A DNA stretch of 64,000 nt from JAEUHZ01 sp964552795 (GTDB lineage Bacteria > Planctomycetota > UBA1135 > GCA-002686595). The notes under the pieces were generated by a model, which worked only from the letters and a program-made list of their open reading frames with translations, was not told the origin of the DNA and made no database searches. Positions within the stretch are counted from its first letter, which is position 1; the number at the start of each line of letters is the position of its first letter. Where the stretch lies: positions 1-64,000 of the forward strand of contig CAZKIO010000002.1 of NCBI GenBank assembly GCA_964552795.1, written 5' to 3'. Positions 44,106 to 53,641 of this stretch are shown here, piece after piece. Position numbers and translations under genes: made by a program.

Positions 44106-46031
44106 ATGAGCACCACCACGTCCGAAACCCTCCCGTTCCAGGCCGAGGTCCAGGAGGTCCTCGGCCTCGTCGTCCACTCGCTCTACAAGCACCGCGAGAT
44201 CTTCCTGCGCGAGCTCGTCAGCAACGCCAGCGACGCGCTCGACAAGCGGCGCGTGGAAGCCCTGAAGGACCCCGCGCTGGGCGGCGACGGACCCGGCGAG
44301 ATCCGCATCGCGGTCGATCGCGCCGCGCGGACGCTCTCGGTCACGGACGACGGCATCGGGATGAGCCGCGAGGAGCTGGTGGCCAACCTGGGCACGATCG
44401 CGCGCTCGGGCACGCGCGCCTTCCTGAACAAGCTGCGCGCGGCGAACGAGGAGGCTCCCGAGCTGATCGGTCAGTTCGGCGTCGGCTTCTACGCCAGCTT
44501 CATGGTGGCCGACGAGGTCACGGTCGAGACGCGCCGCGCGGGCGAGGCCGGCGGCTGGCGCTGGCGGTCGCGGGGCAAGGGCGAGTTCACGCTGGAGCCG
44601 TGCGATCGCGCCGACGTGGGCACGACCGTCACGTTGCACCTCGCCGCGCCCGCCGAGGGGGGCGAGGAGGCTCCGGACGACGATCCGGCGGAGTTCCTGG
44701 AGGAGCACGCGATCCGCGCGATCGTGAAGCGCTACTCCGATTTCGTCGAGCACCCGATCCGCATGACCGTCGAGCGCACCGTCGACGGGAAGACCCAGAC
44801 GCGGGTCGAGACGCTGAACTCGATGCGGCCCTTGTGGTCGCGTCCCAAGGACGACATCCAGCGCGAGGAGTACGACGAGTTCTACCGCCACCTCACGCAC
44901 GACTACGAGCCGCCGGCCGAGGTGATCCACTTCAAGGCCGAGGGCACGACCGAGTACACCGCGCTCCTGTTCGTGCCCGGCCACCGGCCGATGGACCTGT
45001 TCGAGGGCGCCCAGCCGCGCGCGCGCATCGCGTTGTACGTGCGGCGCGTCCTGATCATGGCCGAGTGCGAGGACCTGCTGCCGCCCTGGCTGCGCTTCGT
45101 GCGCGGCCTGGTCGACGCGCCCGACCTGCCGCTCAACGTGGCGCGCGACGTGCTGCAGCAGAACCCCACGGTGCGCCAGATCGGGAAGCGCCTGACGCGC
45201 CGCGTGATCGAGACCTTGACGCAGGTCCTCGAGAAGGACCGCGAGCGCTACGCGAAGCTGTGGGACGACTTCGGATCGCCGCTCAAGGAGGGCATCTGGG
45301 CCGGCGGCGACGAGGACCAACGCATCAGCCGGATCGCGCTGTGGGGGACGACGCAGGGCGCAGGGGCGACGACCCTGCCGGAGTACGTCGCGCGGATGAA
45401 GCCCGATCAGAAGGCGATCTGGTACCTGGCCGGGCCGGACCGGCGTTCGCTGGAGGGCTCGCCGCACCTGGAGGCGTTCAAGAAGCGCGGCGAGGAGGTG
45501 CTGCTCCTCTCGGACCCGATCGACGAGTGGGTCGTCGACCGCCTGCGCACGTTCCAGGAGAAGCCGCTGCGCGCCATCGACCACGACACGCGCGACCTGG
45601 AGACGAGCGCCGAGAAGGAGGCGCGCGAGACGCTCGATCGCGAGCACCGCGACGCGCTGGCGGCCGTCGAGGAGCACCTGCGGCGGTCCGAGGGCGGCCG
45701 TTCGGTCGGATCGGTGCGCATCTCGACGCGCCTGGCGGAGAGTCCCGCCGTGCTGGTCAACGAGGCCGGATCCGTGTCGCCCAACATGGAGCGCATCCTG
45801 CGCGCGGCGCGGCAGGAGGCGCCGGCCGCGCGGCGCGTGCTGGAGCTCAACCCCGACCACGCGCTGGTCAAGGAACTGCTCGCCGCGCACGGCGCGGGAA
45901 CCGGGAAGGAGCGCTTCGGGGACCTGGCGGAGCTGCTGCACGGCGAGGCGCTGCTGGCCGAAGGCGCGCCGCTGCCCGATCCGGCCGGCTTCGCGCGCCT
46001 CGTGTCGAAGTTGATCGTCGGTCGAAGCTGA
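44106..46031 (+). CDS. htpG: Hsp90 chaperone HtpG
   Basis: 641 residues. The GHKL ATPase domain has the Hsp90 motifs ELVSNASDALDK, DDGIGM (ATP lid) and GQFGVGFYASFM. The middle and C-terminal dimerisation domains are complete (LNVARDVLQQNPTVRQIGKRL; SPNMERIL). The last codons (LIVGRS) lie in a 17-base tandem repeat that continues past the stop codon, so the exact C-terminus may vary among strains. Confidence 0.96.
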   Translation: MSTTTSETLPFQAEVQEVLGLVVHSLYKHREIFLRELVSNASDALDKRRVEALKDPALGGDGPGEIRIAVDRAARTLSVTDDGIGMSREELVANLGTIARSGTRAFLNKLRAANEEAPELIGQFGVGFYASFMVADEVTVETRRAGEAGGWRWRSRGKGEFTLEPCDRADVGTTVTLHLAAPAEGGEEAPDDDPAEFLEEHAIRAIVKRYSDFVEHPIRMTVERTVDGKTQTRVETLNSMRPLWSRPKDDIQREEYDEFYRHLTHDYEPPAEVIHFKAEGTTEYTALLFVPGHRPMDLFEGAQPRARIALYVRRVLIMAECEDLLPPWLRFVRGLVDAPDLPLNVARDVLQQNPTVRQIGKRLTRRVIETLTQVLEKDRERYAKLWDDFGSPLKEGIWAGGDEDQRISRIALWGTTQGAGATTLPEYVARMKPDQKAIWYLAGPDRRSLEGSPHLEAFKKRGEEVLLLSDPIDEWVVDRLRTFQEKPLRAIDHDTRDLETSAEKEARETLDREHRDALAAVEEHLRRSEGGRSVGSVRISTRLAESPAVLVNEAGSVSPNMERILRAARQEAPAARRVLELNPDHALVKELLAAHGAGTGKERFGDLAELLHGEALLAEGAPLPDPAGFARLVSKLIVGRS

Positions 46032-46075
46032 TCGTCGGTCGAGGCTGATCGTCGGTCGAGGCTGATCGCCGGCCG
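46009..46075 (+). repeat. 17-bp tandem repeat over the htpG stop codon
   Basis: Four consecutive units of the form RGYTGATCGTCGGTCGA: 46009-46025, 46026-46042, 46043-46059 and a decayed copy at 46060-46075 (two C substitutions and one base short). The htpG stop codon TGA at 46029-46031 is formed by the second unit because 17 is not a multiple of 3. It fills most of the gap to the convergent DUF885 gene. Confidence 0.85.
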
Positions 46076-46092
46076 CACGCAGCGGCGGCGGG

Positions 46093-47829
46093 TCAGCGCG
46101 CGTCGAGGAAGCGCCACGCCGGCGCTGCGCCGGGCGCGGGCACCGCATCCAGCAGCCGCGCGCGCACGAACTCGACCGGCACGTTCCCGCCCTGGAGGAC
46201 CGCGTCGTGGAACGCGCGCGGGCTCATGCGCCCCGACGCGACCAACTCGCGGTGGAGCGCGCGGAACTGCATGCCGCCGGTCAGGTAGGCCAACTGGTAC
46301 AGCGGGCCGTAGTCGCCGCCGAACGAGCGGCGTACCTCGCCTTCGGCGCTGCGCCGCTCGTGGCCGACCTCGTCGACGAGCAGCGACACGCACTGCTCCT
46401 CGGTCAGCGTCCCCAGGTGGAAGCCGAGGCTGAAGATCACGCGCGCACAGCGGTGCGAGCGCCAGAAGAGCATGCCGATGCGCTCCTCGGGGGTGCGCGC
46501 GAAGCCCAGGTCCCACAGGAGCATCTCCCAGTACAGCGCCCAGCCCTCGGTCCAGAACGGCGTGGCGAACGCGCGTCGGTGACGCGCGTGCCGGCTGGTC
46601 ATGAACTGCTGCAGGTGGTGTCCGGGGATCAGCTCGTGGTGCACGACCGCCCGCGAGAACGCGCGGTTGTTGGCGCGCAGGCTCATCAGCTTGTCCGCGT
46701 GCTCCATCGAGGACGTCGGGAACGACACCTGGACCACCTCGCCGCCCAGGAAGAACGGGCTGACCTTCTGCGCCTCGGGCGAGAGCATGCGCATGCGCCA
46801 GGTCTCGGCCGCCAGCGGCGGGACCGTCACGAGGTCGTTCCGCTCCAGGTAGGCAATCGCCTCCTGCGCCAGCTCGCGCACCAGGGCCGGCTGCTCGCCG
46901 GGTGCGACGTGCTGGCGCTTGACGCGCTCCAGGGCGGCGCGCCAGTCGGCTTCCAGGCCCATCTCGGACGCGGCCTCCACGAGGCGCGCGCGGCACCAGT
47001 CGAGCTCCGCGCGCGCCATGGCGACCAGTTCCTCGGGCGTGTGCGCGATGCGTTCGTCGCGCAGCTCCTCGAGCAGCGCCTCGCGTCCGATCGGATCGCC
47101 GACGATGGAGTCCTTGTCGCCGGCCTCGAGGCGCGCGACCTTCGAGCGCAGGAGCCTGGCGTGCTCGGCCAGCGCCTCGAGCAGCGCGGCGTGCGGCGTC
47201 GCGACCCACCAGTCGAAGGCGGGGTCGTAGCCGGAGCGGAACGCGCGCCACTCCGCGAGGCCGGCGGAAAGCTCCTCGGCGGCGCGCGCCGCGCGCAGGC
47301 CGACGGGGCGCGGGGCGGGACTCGCGTCCGCGTCCGCGAGGCTCTTGGTCGCGTCCTTCGCCGCGCGCGCGAGCGCGTCGATCTCGTCGGCGGCCGCGCG
47401 CGCGTCGAGGGGCTCGACGCGCTGGCGCGCCTCGAGCAGCTCGACGATTCCCGGCGCATAGGGCAGCAGCGCCAGCGTCTCGACGATGCGCGCCTCATCG
47501 CGGCCCAGTCGCGCGCGCTCGCGGGCGATCAGGTTCGCGAGCAGCGCGAGGTCGAGCCGGTCCTCCGTGCCCAGCCCGCGCGCGTCGACGCGTGCGAGCT
47601 CGCGCGCCTCGTCGTCGAGGAACGCGCGCAGGCGCGCGATGCGCGCGGTCGAGAGCGGCGCCGACAGGAAGCGCTGCAGGCTGTCGCGGTCGGCGACGAA
47701 GCGCTCGACCCGGCCGGCGGCGGCCGCGCCGTCGGACGGCACGGACACCGAGGACGCGGCCGGCGCGGCCCGGCAGGAGGCCAGGGGCGCGAGGGACAGG
47801 ACCAGGACGGGGAGGGCGAGGGCGGCCAT
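46093..47829 (-). CDS. DUF885-family lipoprotein peptidase
   Basis: 578 residues. The lipobox LASC gives Cys19. The family is predicted to be M32/thimet-type-like zinc peptidases: HHELIPGHHLQ supplies the HExxxGH zinc motif, ATPFWTEGWALYWE the downstream Glu, and the final quarter is helical (GDYGPLYQLAYLTGG). It would act as a periplasmic lipoprotein. Substrate unknown. A TAGACT hexamer ends 6 bases before ATG. Confidence 0.87.
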   Translation of the reverse strand: MAALALPVLVLSLAPLASCRAAPAASSVSVPSDGAAAAGRVERFVADRDSLQRFLSAPLSTARIARLRAFLDDEARELARVDARGLGTEDRLDLALLANLIARERARLGRDEARIVETLALLPYAPGIVELLEARQRVEPLDARAAADEIDALARAAKDATKSLADADASPAPRPVGLRAARAAEELSAGLAEWRAFRSGYDPAFDWWVATPHAALLEALAEHARLLRSKVARLEAGDKDSIVGDPIGREALLEELRDERIAHTPEELVAMARAELDWCRARLVEAASEMGLEADWRAALERVKRQHVAPGEQPALVRELAQEAIAYLERNDLVTVPPLAAETWRMRMLSPEAQKVSPFFLGGEVVQVSFPTSSMEHADKLMSLRANNRAFSRAVVHHELIPGHHLQQFMTSRHARHRRAFATPFWTEGWALYWEMLLWDLGFARTPEERIGMLFWRSHRCARVIFSLGFHLGTLTEEQCVSLLVDEVGHERRSAEGEVRRSFGGDYGPLYQLAYLTGGMQFRALHRELVASGRMSPRAFHDAVLQGGNVPVEFVRARLLDAVPAPGAAPAWRFLDAR

Positions 47830-47835
47830 GCGCGG

Positions 47836-47841
47836 AGTCTA
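47836..47841 (-). promoter_or_regulatory. -10-like hexamer TAGACT before the DUF885 gene
   Basis: Minus strand; it ends 6 bases before the ATG (first base 47829), exact leaderless spacing. Confidence 0.45.
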
Positions 47842-47959
47842 GTGGCCCGGCACGCTTCTTTTCCCGACCTCGTTCTCCACGCGCGTTGCGTCGCGGTCAT
47901 GAAGCGGTGGCGCGGTCCCGCGCCCGACCCGTTCCAGAACCCACCACCCATCGACCGCC

Positions 47960-49624
47960 ATGCAACCCACCGCTCCGCTCTCGTACCTCGGCGCCTGCGC
48001 CGCCCTGGCGCTGCCCGCCGCCGCACAGATCCCCGTGTTCTCCGTCGACTGGCGCAGCCCCACGATCGCGACGCCCGACTCGTTCACGGCGACGCCGATC
48101 ACCGAAGCCGACGTGCTCGCGCCGGCCGCCCTGGTGCCGGGCTTCGGCCCGCTGCCGACGCCCGGCATCCTGGAGAGCGGAGGCGTGCTGCCGCCCGCCG
48201 GCCTGGGCCTCGCCCTGCACGGGGGCTGCGTGGGCCATCCGCCGGGCACGCCCTGCCGCATCGAGGTCGATGCGCTCAGCCACGGCCTGGACCGTCTGGT
48301 GCAGTGCTCGACCGGCGGCGTCGTCGGCCCCGGACGCCAGTGGGCGTTCGGCGTCAGCTTCCGCGCGATGGGCATCGTCGGCAGCCCGCTGCCGCCGGCG
48401 GTGTGGACCGAGGCGCCCTGTCAGGACGAGGCCGCCGACATCTTCGTCGACCTGGGACTGCCGTGCGGTCCGCTCATGCCCACCGCCACGCCGCCGGGGA
48501 ACACCGGCTACCTCGACGGCGACGGTCTGGCGAGCTGCGCCGGATCCGTGTACCCGGGCCTGGGATTGATCGAGAACCCGCCGGGCGTGATCCCCGGCGA
48601 CAACCTCGACGCGTTCGACGATGACGTGCCCGACCGCTTCTTCCCGCGCACGACGTGCACGTACTTCTCGCTCGACGCGAACTTCGTCGACCCGCTGACC
48701 GGCGTGCCGAACTCCGGCAGCGCGCTGGCGCACGGCTTCGCGGCCGCGGACGTGCTGATGACCTGCCCGGGGTGTCCGCCCGCGGTCTACGCGCCGGCCG
48801 TGATGCTGGGCCTGGACCTGTTCGGGCCGGGCACGGACGACGTCGACGCCATCGCGCTGCACGAGAACGGCGTGCCCGGCTACCAGCGCTCCACCGCGCC
48901 GTACGACTGGGTCACGGGCGGACGCGACATGCTGTTCTTCTCGGTGCGCCGCGGCTCGGCGATCGTCGGCATGGCGGACTCGTTCTTCGGCATGCCGATC
49001 GAGCCGGGCGACATCCTCGTGCCCACCGGAGCGGTCGGTTCGCCGCCCGGGATCTGGATCCCGGCCGAGAGCCTCGGCCTCGCCACCGTCCGCGCGACGG
49101 GCGTGAACGTCGGCGACGATCTCGACAGCCTCGACACGCTGCACGAGCCGCAGCCGGGCCAGGGCTACTGCTTCGGCGACGGCACGGGCACGCCCTGCCC
49201 CTGCGGCAACAACGGCGGCGCCGGCCGCGGCTGCGGCAACAGCGTCAACGCGCTGGGCGGCCTCCTGTGGGGCAACGGCTTCCCCTCGATCGCCAACGAC
49301 CGCCTGACGCTGACGTGCTCGGGGCTGCCGGGATCGACGAATGCACTCCTGTTCCAGGGGACCAGTCCGCTCGCCGGCACGCCCTTCGGCGACGGCCTGC
49401 GCTGCGTCGCGGGCAGCGTGGTGCGCATCGGCGTGCGTCAGACGCTGTGCGGCAACCGCGAGTGGGGGCACAACATGCCGGGCGACCCCAAGATCAGCTT
49501 CGCCGGCGGGGTCGCCGTGCCGGGCCTGCGGTACTACCAGGTCTGGTACCGCAACTCGGCCGTGTTCTGCACCGCGGCGCCCTACAACCTGACCAACGGC
49601 TATCAGGTCCAGTGGGTTCCGTAG
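47960..49624 (+). CDS. Secreted protein with Cys-rich linker and lineage C-terminal module
   Basis: 554 residues with a signal peptide (about 1-22, AAAQ). The first 390 residues are a beta-rich domain with conserved Cys but no enzyme motif. A Cys/Gly-rich linker (YCFGDGTGTPCPCGNN ... GCGNS, about 400-430) then leads to a C-terminal beta module ending YQVWYRN ... NLTNGYQVQWVP, the same pattern as the ends of the proteins at 5437 and 42533. The linker-module combination is, as far as I recall, typical of one planctomycete lineage. Role unknown; surface display or matrix structure are possible. Confidence 0.77.
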   Translation: MQPTAPLSYLGACAALALPAAAQIPVFSVDWRSPTIATPDSFTATPITEADVLAPAALVPGFGPLPTPGILESGGVLPPAGLGLALHGGCVGHPPGTPCRIEVDALSHGLDRLVQCSTGGVVGPGRQWAFGVSFRAMGIVGSPLPPAVWTEAPCQDEAADIFVDLGLPCGPLMPTATPPGNTGYLDGDGLASCAGSVYPGLGLIENPPGVIPGDNLDAFDDDVPDRFFPRTTCTYFSLDANFVDPLTGVPNSGSALAHGFAAADVLMTCPGCPPAVYAPAVMLGLDLFGPGTDDVDAIALHENGVPGYQRSTAPYDWVTGGRDMLFFSVRRGSAIVGMADSFFGMPIEPGDILVPTGAVGSPPGIWIPAESLGLATVRATGVNVGDDLDSLDTLHEPQPGQGYCFGDGTGTPCPCGNNGGAGRGCGNSVNALGGLLWGNGFPSIANDRLTLTCSGLPGSTNALLFQGTSPLAGTPFGDGLRCVAGSVVRIGVRQTLCGNREWGHNMPGDPKISFAGGVAVPGLRYYQVWYRNSAVFCTAAPYNLTNGYQVQWVP

Positions 49625-49643
49625 CGAACCGGCTCCGCAGCGC

Positions 49644-49664
49644 GCGGGCCGGCGCACGGCCCGC
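49644..49664 (+). terminator. First hairpin after the secreted protein gene
   Basis: GCGGGCC/GGCCCGC perfect 7-bp stem with a 7-base loop, 20 bases after the stop codon. Confidence 0.4.
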
Positions 49665-49675
49665 CTCCGCGGACG

Positions 49676-49710
49676 GCGCGCGGCCGGATCACGTGGATCC
49701 GGCCGCGCGC
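49676..49710 (+). terminator. Strong 15-bp hairpin
   Basis: The arms 49676-49690 and 49696-49710 pair perfectly over 15 bp around loop ACGTG; GTT follows. This is the strongest hairpin in the window and, with the one before it, forms a tandem terminator candidate. Confidence 0.6.
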
Positions 49711-49769
49711 GTTCCATCGTGCGCGGCGGATTCCGCCCGATCACCGAGCGGGCGCCCGGGGGGCTCTGC

Positions 49770-49775
49770 TAGGTT
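49770..49775 (+). promoter_or_regulatory. -10-like hexamer TAGGTT before the cytochrome gene
   Basis: It ends 6 bases before the GTG at 49782. An ATG two bases after the hexamer (49777) is in another frame. Confidence 0.45.
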
Positions 49776-49781
49776 CATGCC

Positions 49782-50957
49782 GTGCTGGCCCATGGAACCC
49801 GTGCCGCGCGCATCCGCGCGACCGCGCTCTGCCTGCTGATCCCCGCGACGATCGCTTTCGGCCAGAGCCCGCCGCGGAACGCGCCGCCGCCGAGTACGGT
49901 CCGCGCGCTGTTCGTGGCCCACTGCGCGACGTGCCACGGCGAGAAGGGCGACGGCCAGGGCGTGACCGACGTGGGGCGCGCGGCGCGCAGCTTCCTCGAC
50001 GGGGGCTTCGCGTACGGCAACACGCCCGACGCGGTGATGCGCTCGATCACGCACGGGATCCCGGGAACGCCGATGCCCGCGTTCCAGAAGGCGCTCCGCG
50101 AGGAGCAGCGCCGTGAGCTGGCCGAGTACGTGATCGCGCTGGGACCCGAAGTCCTGCGCGTCGATGCGGCGGAGACCGAGATGGTGGTGCGCGACCGTCC
50201 GCGCGTCGTGCGGGGGAAGCTGCCGCCGGTCGTGCCCGGCGCGCCGACCTGGCCGCGCGGCCTGATCGCGGGGACCACCGACGGCCTCTCGCTGGAGTAC
50301 CGCGCGGACGACGTGCGCCTGCTCGCGGTTCGCGCCGGGCGCTTCGTGAACCGCCGCGACTGGACGGGGCGCGGCGGCGATGCGCTGGAGCCGCTGGGCC
50401 AGCCGGTACTCGTCCTGGGGCAGGGCGATCCGGGGCCCACGTTCGAGCGCGAGGGCCCGACCGAGGGCACGTGGGTCCCCGTCCCGGCCCGGCTGACGCT
50501 CACGCTGACGTCTCCCAAGGTCCTCAACATCCAGTCGTCGTTGCGCGAATCGGGCGCGGCAGGCGCGCCCGAGGTGGCCACCGTGGGCGAATCGATCTTC
50601 CCGCGCGCCACCACGCAGGGCACGGTGATCCACCGCCGCATCGGCGTCACGAGCGCGCTGCTCGTCGACGGCGCCGCGCGCGGCTTCCGCTTCCGCGTGC
50701 GCTGCTTCCAGGCGCCGGGGTTGAAGCTGCTCGAGGAGAGTTCCGGCTGGATCGTGGTGCAGCACGGCGACGGCCGGTACCTGGCGATCACCCGCAACCT
50801 CCCGCCGACCGCAGAGGGCCTTTCGGTCGAGGGGGACACGGTCTGGTGGACCTGCGACGGCCGGCCGCAGCGGGCGAGCGCCGACTGCCTCTTCCTGCCG
50901 CTCGCTGCCTGGGACGACGGGACGCGGTCGGGTCTCGCGCAGGTGGGCGTGCGATGA
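49782..50957 (+). CDS. Exported monohaem cytochrome c protein
   Basis: 391 residues from GTG. A signal peptide (about 1-27, FGQS) precedes a small cytochrome c domain: haem attachment Cys48, Cys51, His52 (CATCH), and axial Met in GTPMPAF. The remaining 250 residues are a beta-rich region of unknown family, possibly a second cytochrome-associated or sugar-binding part. The stop codon overlaps the next gene (ATGA at 50954), so electrons from the propeller protein may pass to this cytochrome (inference). Confidence 0.85.
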   Translation: MLAHGTRAARIRATALCLLIPATIAFGQSPPRNAPPPSTVRALFVAHCATCHGEKGDGQGVTDVGRAARSFLDGGFAYGNTPDAVMRSITHGIPGTPMPAFQKALREEQRRELAEYVIALGPEVLRVDAAETEMVVRDRPRVVRGKLPPVVPGAPTWPRGLIAGTTDGLSLEYRADDVRLLAVRAGRFVNRRDWTGRGGDALEPLGQPVLVLGQGDPGPTFEREGPTEGTWVPVPARLTLTLTSPKVLNIQSSLRESGAAGAPEVATVGESIFPRATTQGTVIHRRIGVTSALLVDGAARGFRFRVRCFQAPGLKLLEESSGWIVVQHGDGRYLAITRNLPPTAEGLSVEGDTVWWTCDGRPQRASADCLFLPLAAWDDGTRSGLAQVGVR

Positions 50958-53590
50958 TCCTCGTCTTCGGTGCCGCGCTGCTCGCCCTGGGCGAGGAGTC
51001 GGACTACTACCGGGTCGACCACCTGAAGCCGCCGCCGGGTTGCGTGCTCGAGGTCGGCGGGATGGACTTCCTGCCCGGCGGGCAGCTCGTGGTCAGCACG
51101 CGGCGCGGCGAGGTGTGGGTCGTCGACCACGCCCTCGCGGACGATCCGTCCGCCGCGAAGTTCACGCGCTTCGCCGACGGGCTGTGGGAGGGCCTGGGCC
51201 TGGCGGTCGTCGGCGGGGAGATCTTCGTGCTGCAGCGCGGCGAGCTCTCGCGCCTCGAAGACGTCGACCGCGACGGCACGTGCGACAGGATCCACACCGT
51301 CAGCGACGCGTGGGGCCTGTCGGGCAACTACCACGAGTTCGCGTTCGGCCTGCCCGTCGATCGCGAGGGCAAGTTCTGCGTCGGCCTCAACCTGGGGTTC
51401 GGCGAACCGGCGTGGTGGCACGGCCAGTCGCTCGCGCCGTGGCGCGGCTGGGTCGTCAAGATCGGGCGCGACGGGACGCTCGAGCCCTTCGCGTCCGGAT
51501 TCCGCTCCCCGTGCGGCCTCGCCTTGAACGCCGCCGGCGACCTGTTCGTCACCGACAATCAGGGCGACTGGGTGCCGACCAGCAGCATCGCGCACGTCGA
51601 GGCGGGACGCTTCTACGGCGCGCCCGACTCGCTCAAGTGGACGAGCGAGTACCGCGCGACGAACACCGTCCCGAGCTTCACGCAGCCGCCCGCGCGCGAG
51701 CGCACGCCGCCCGCGGTCTGGATCCCGTACGGCTGGTCGCGCTCGACGGGCGACCTCGCGCCGTTGCCGGCCGACGGCAGGTTCGGCCCGTTCGGCTCCG
51801 ATCAGATGGCCGTCGCCGAGATGACCAACGGCCTCGTGCTGCGCGCGGACCTGGAGAAGGTGCGCGGCCGCTACCAGGGCGCCGTGATGCACCTGGTGCG
51901 CAACGTCGGCGCGGCGATCCGCACGCGCTTCGCGCCGGACGGCACGCTGTTCCTGGGACTCACCAACCGCGGCTGGGGCGGACGCCCGCCGGGGCACGGC
52001 ATCGCGCGCGTGCGCTGGACCGGACGCACGCCGCTGGAGGTCGCGCACGTGCGTCTCTTGCAGGACGGGTTCGAGATCGCGTTCACCGAACCGCTGGCGG
52101 CGAACACCGGGGTGGCGGCGCAGGACGTGCTGCTGCGCCGCCACCACTACGACTGGTGGTGGGAATACGGCTCTCCCGAACGCGACCGCCGCATCCTGCC
52201 GGTCGACGCGGTGACGCTGTCCGCCGACCGGCGCAAGCTCGTGCTGCGCGCGTCGCAGCTCGAGTGCGGATCGGTCGCGACCGTCGTGCTTCCCGAACTC
52301 GTGTCGGAACGCGGCGAGCCCCTCCTGCATCGCGAGTTCGCGTACTCGATCCACGAGCTTCCCGACGGACCGCCCTGCGCGCAGCCGATCGCGCGTGTCG
52401 CGCCGCCGCCGCCGCTGCGCGAGCACGAGTCGGAGGGCTGGCTGCGTCTGTGCTACAGCGACGCCTTCCAGATGTGGGAGTCGCGCGGCTGGAAGCTGGC
52501 CGACGTCGACCTCGACACGGACGATCCACGCCGCCTGATCGTGCGCGACGGGGTCGGAGCGCTGGTGAACGTCGAGCCCGACGCCGGGCCCTTCCGCTCC
52601 CGGCCGGAGTTCGGCGACGTCGAGGTGCACGCGGAGTTCCTGCTGCCGGAGGGCGGCGCCGCCGCGCTGCGCCTGATGGGCCGCTACGAGCTCTTGCTGT
52701 CGGCCACGCCCGACGAGCGCACGACGAGCGTCGAGAGCTGCGGGGCGCTGATCGGCGGAACGAACTGGGACACGCGGGCGCCCCTGAACCCCGCGTTCCG
52801 CTCCGCGGGGGAGTGGCACGAACTCGACGTCGTGCTGCGTGCGCCGCGTTTCGACGAGCGCGGCGCGCGCATCGAGCCCGCGCGGATCGTGCGCGCGTCG
52901 ATCGACGACGTGCTGCTGCACGAGGACGTGGAGCTGCCCGGTCCCAGCGCCGGGTGCCCGGCGGACGAGGTCGCATCGGCTCCGTTCGAACTGCGCGCCG
53001 TGCGCGGAACGGTGGCGCTGGGCGGAGTGCGCGCCAAGGCCGGCGTGCTGCAGGAGGAGACGCGCGGCTGGCACGCGCTGGTCGAGGACGACGATCTGAC
53101 CGGCTGGCGCACGCTCGGAGCGGCGCAGTTCACGTCCGACGACGGCGCGCTGCGCTCGGGCGGCGGCCGCGGCTTCCTGCGCACGGAGCGCGAGGACTTC
53201 GGCGACGTCGAGGTGGATGTGCGCGTCAAGGTCGGCGGCTCCGCGCAGTCCGCGCTGTGGCTGCGTGCGCTCCCGGAGGGCGACGGCCTCGCCGGCTACG
53301 CGATCCAGCTCAATGCGGACGCGCCCGCGGCGGCCTACACCGGCTCGATCGGCGGGCCCGACGGCCTCTCGCCCCTGCGCGTGCAACTCGTCGGGCCGGA
53401 GACCTGGTGCCGGATGCGCGTGCGCATCCAGGACGAGGCCGGGGGAACGCGCGTGCGCGTGTGGCTGAACCGCGTCCTGGTCAACGAGCTCCTGGACACG
53501 CGGCCCGACCGGCCGCGCGCGGGCGCGATCGCGCTGGAACAGCACCACGCCGGTTCGCGGGTCGAGATCGAAGACCTGCGCTGGCGCTGA
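50954..53590 (+). CDS. Beta-propeller dehydrogenase-like protein with two DUF1080-type domains
   Basis: 878 residues with a short signal peptide (about 1-13). Residues about 15-370 form a six-bladed propeller of the PQQ-sugar-dehydrogenase/membrane-bound dehydrogenase type (GMDFLPGGQLVVSTRRGEVW; DLFVTDNQGDWVPTSSI). An Ig-like part follows, then two concanavalin-like DUF1080 domains (about 480-690 and 695-878; GFGDVEVHAEF and FGDVEVDVRVKV). DUF1080 members include 3-keto-disaccharide hydrolases, others only bind sugars. The set occurs widely in Planctomycetota and likely works on extracellular sugars. Confidence 0.82.
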   Translation: MILVFGAALLALGEESDYYRVDHLKPPPGCVLEVGGMDFLPGGQLVVSTRRGEVWVVDHALADDPSAAKFTRFADGLWEGLGLAVVGGEIFVLQRGELSRLEDVDRDGTCDRIHTVSDAWGLSGNYHEFAFGLPVDREGKFCVGLNLGFGEPAWWHGQSLAPWRGWVVKIGRDGTLEPFASGFRSPCGLALNAAGDLFVTDNQGDWVPTSSIAHVEAGRFYGAPDSLKWTSEYRATNTVPSFTQPPARERTPPAVWIPYGWSRSTGDLAPLPADGRFGPFGSDQMAVAEMTNGLVLRADLEKVRGRYQGAVMHLVRNVGAAIRTRFAPDGTLFLGLTNRGWGGRPPGHGIARVRWTGRTPLEVAHVRLLQDGFEIAFTEPLAANTGVAAQDVLLRRHHYDWWWEYGSPERDRRILPVDAVTLSADRRKLVLRASQLECGSVATVVLPELVSERGEPLLHREFAYSIHELPDGPPCAQPIARVAPPPPLREHESEGWLRLCYSDAFQMWESRGWKLADVDLDTDDPRRLIVRDGVGALVNVEPDAGPFRSRPEFGDVEVHAEFLLPEGGAAALRLMGRYELLLSATPDERTTSVESCGALIGGTNWDTRAPLNPAFRSAGEWHELDVVLRAPRFDERGARIEPARIVRASIDDVLLHEDVELPGPSAGCPADEVASAPFELRAVRGTVALGGVRAKAGVLQEETRGWHALVEDDDLTGWRTLGAAQFTSDDGALRSGGGRGFLRTEREDFGDVEVDVRVKVGGSAQSALWLRALPEGDGLAGYAIQLNADAPAAAYTGSIGGPDGLSPLRVQLVGPETWCRMRVRIQDEAGGTRVRVWLNRVLVNELLDTRPDRPRAGAIALEQHHAGSRVEIEDLRWR

Positions 53591-53625
53591 GTCCCGCCGC
53601 CGATGCAAACCGCGCGTCCGCGCGC

Positions 53626-53631
53626 TACCGT
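53626..53631 (+). promoter_or_regulatory. -10-like hexamer TACCGT before the DUF1579 gene
   Basis: It ends 10 bases before ATG 53642 and supports that start over the in-frame ATG at 53603, which lies upstream of it. Confidence 0.4.
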
Positions 53632-53641
53632 TTCCGGGACC

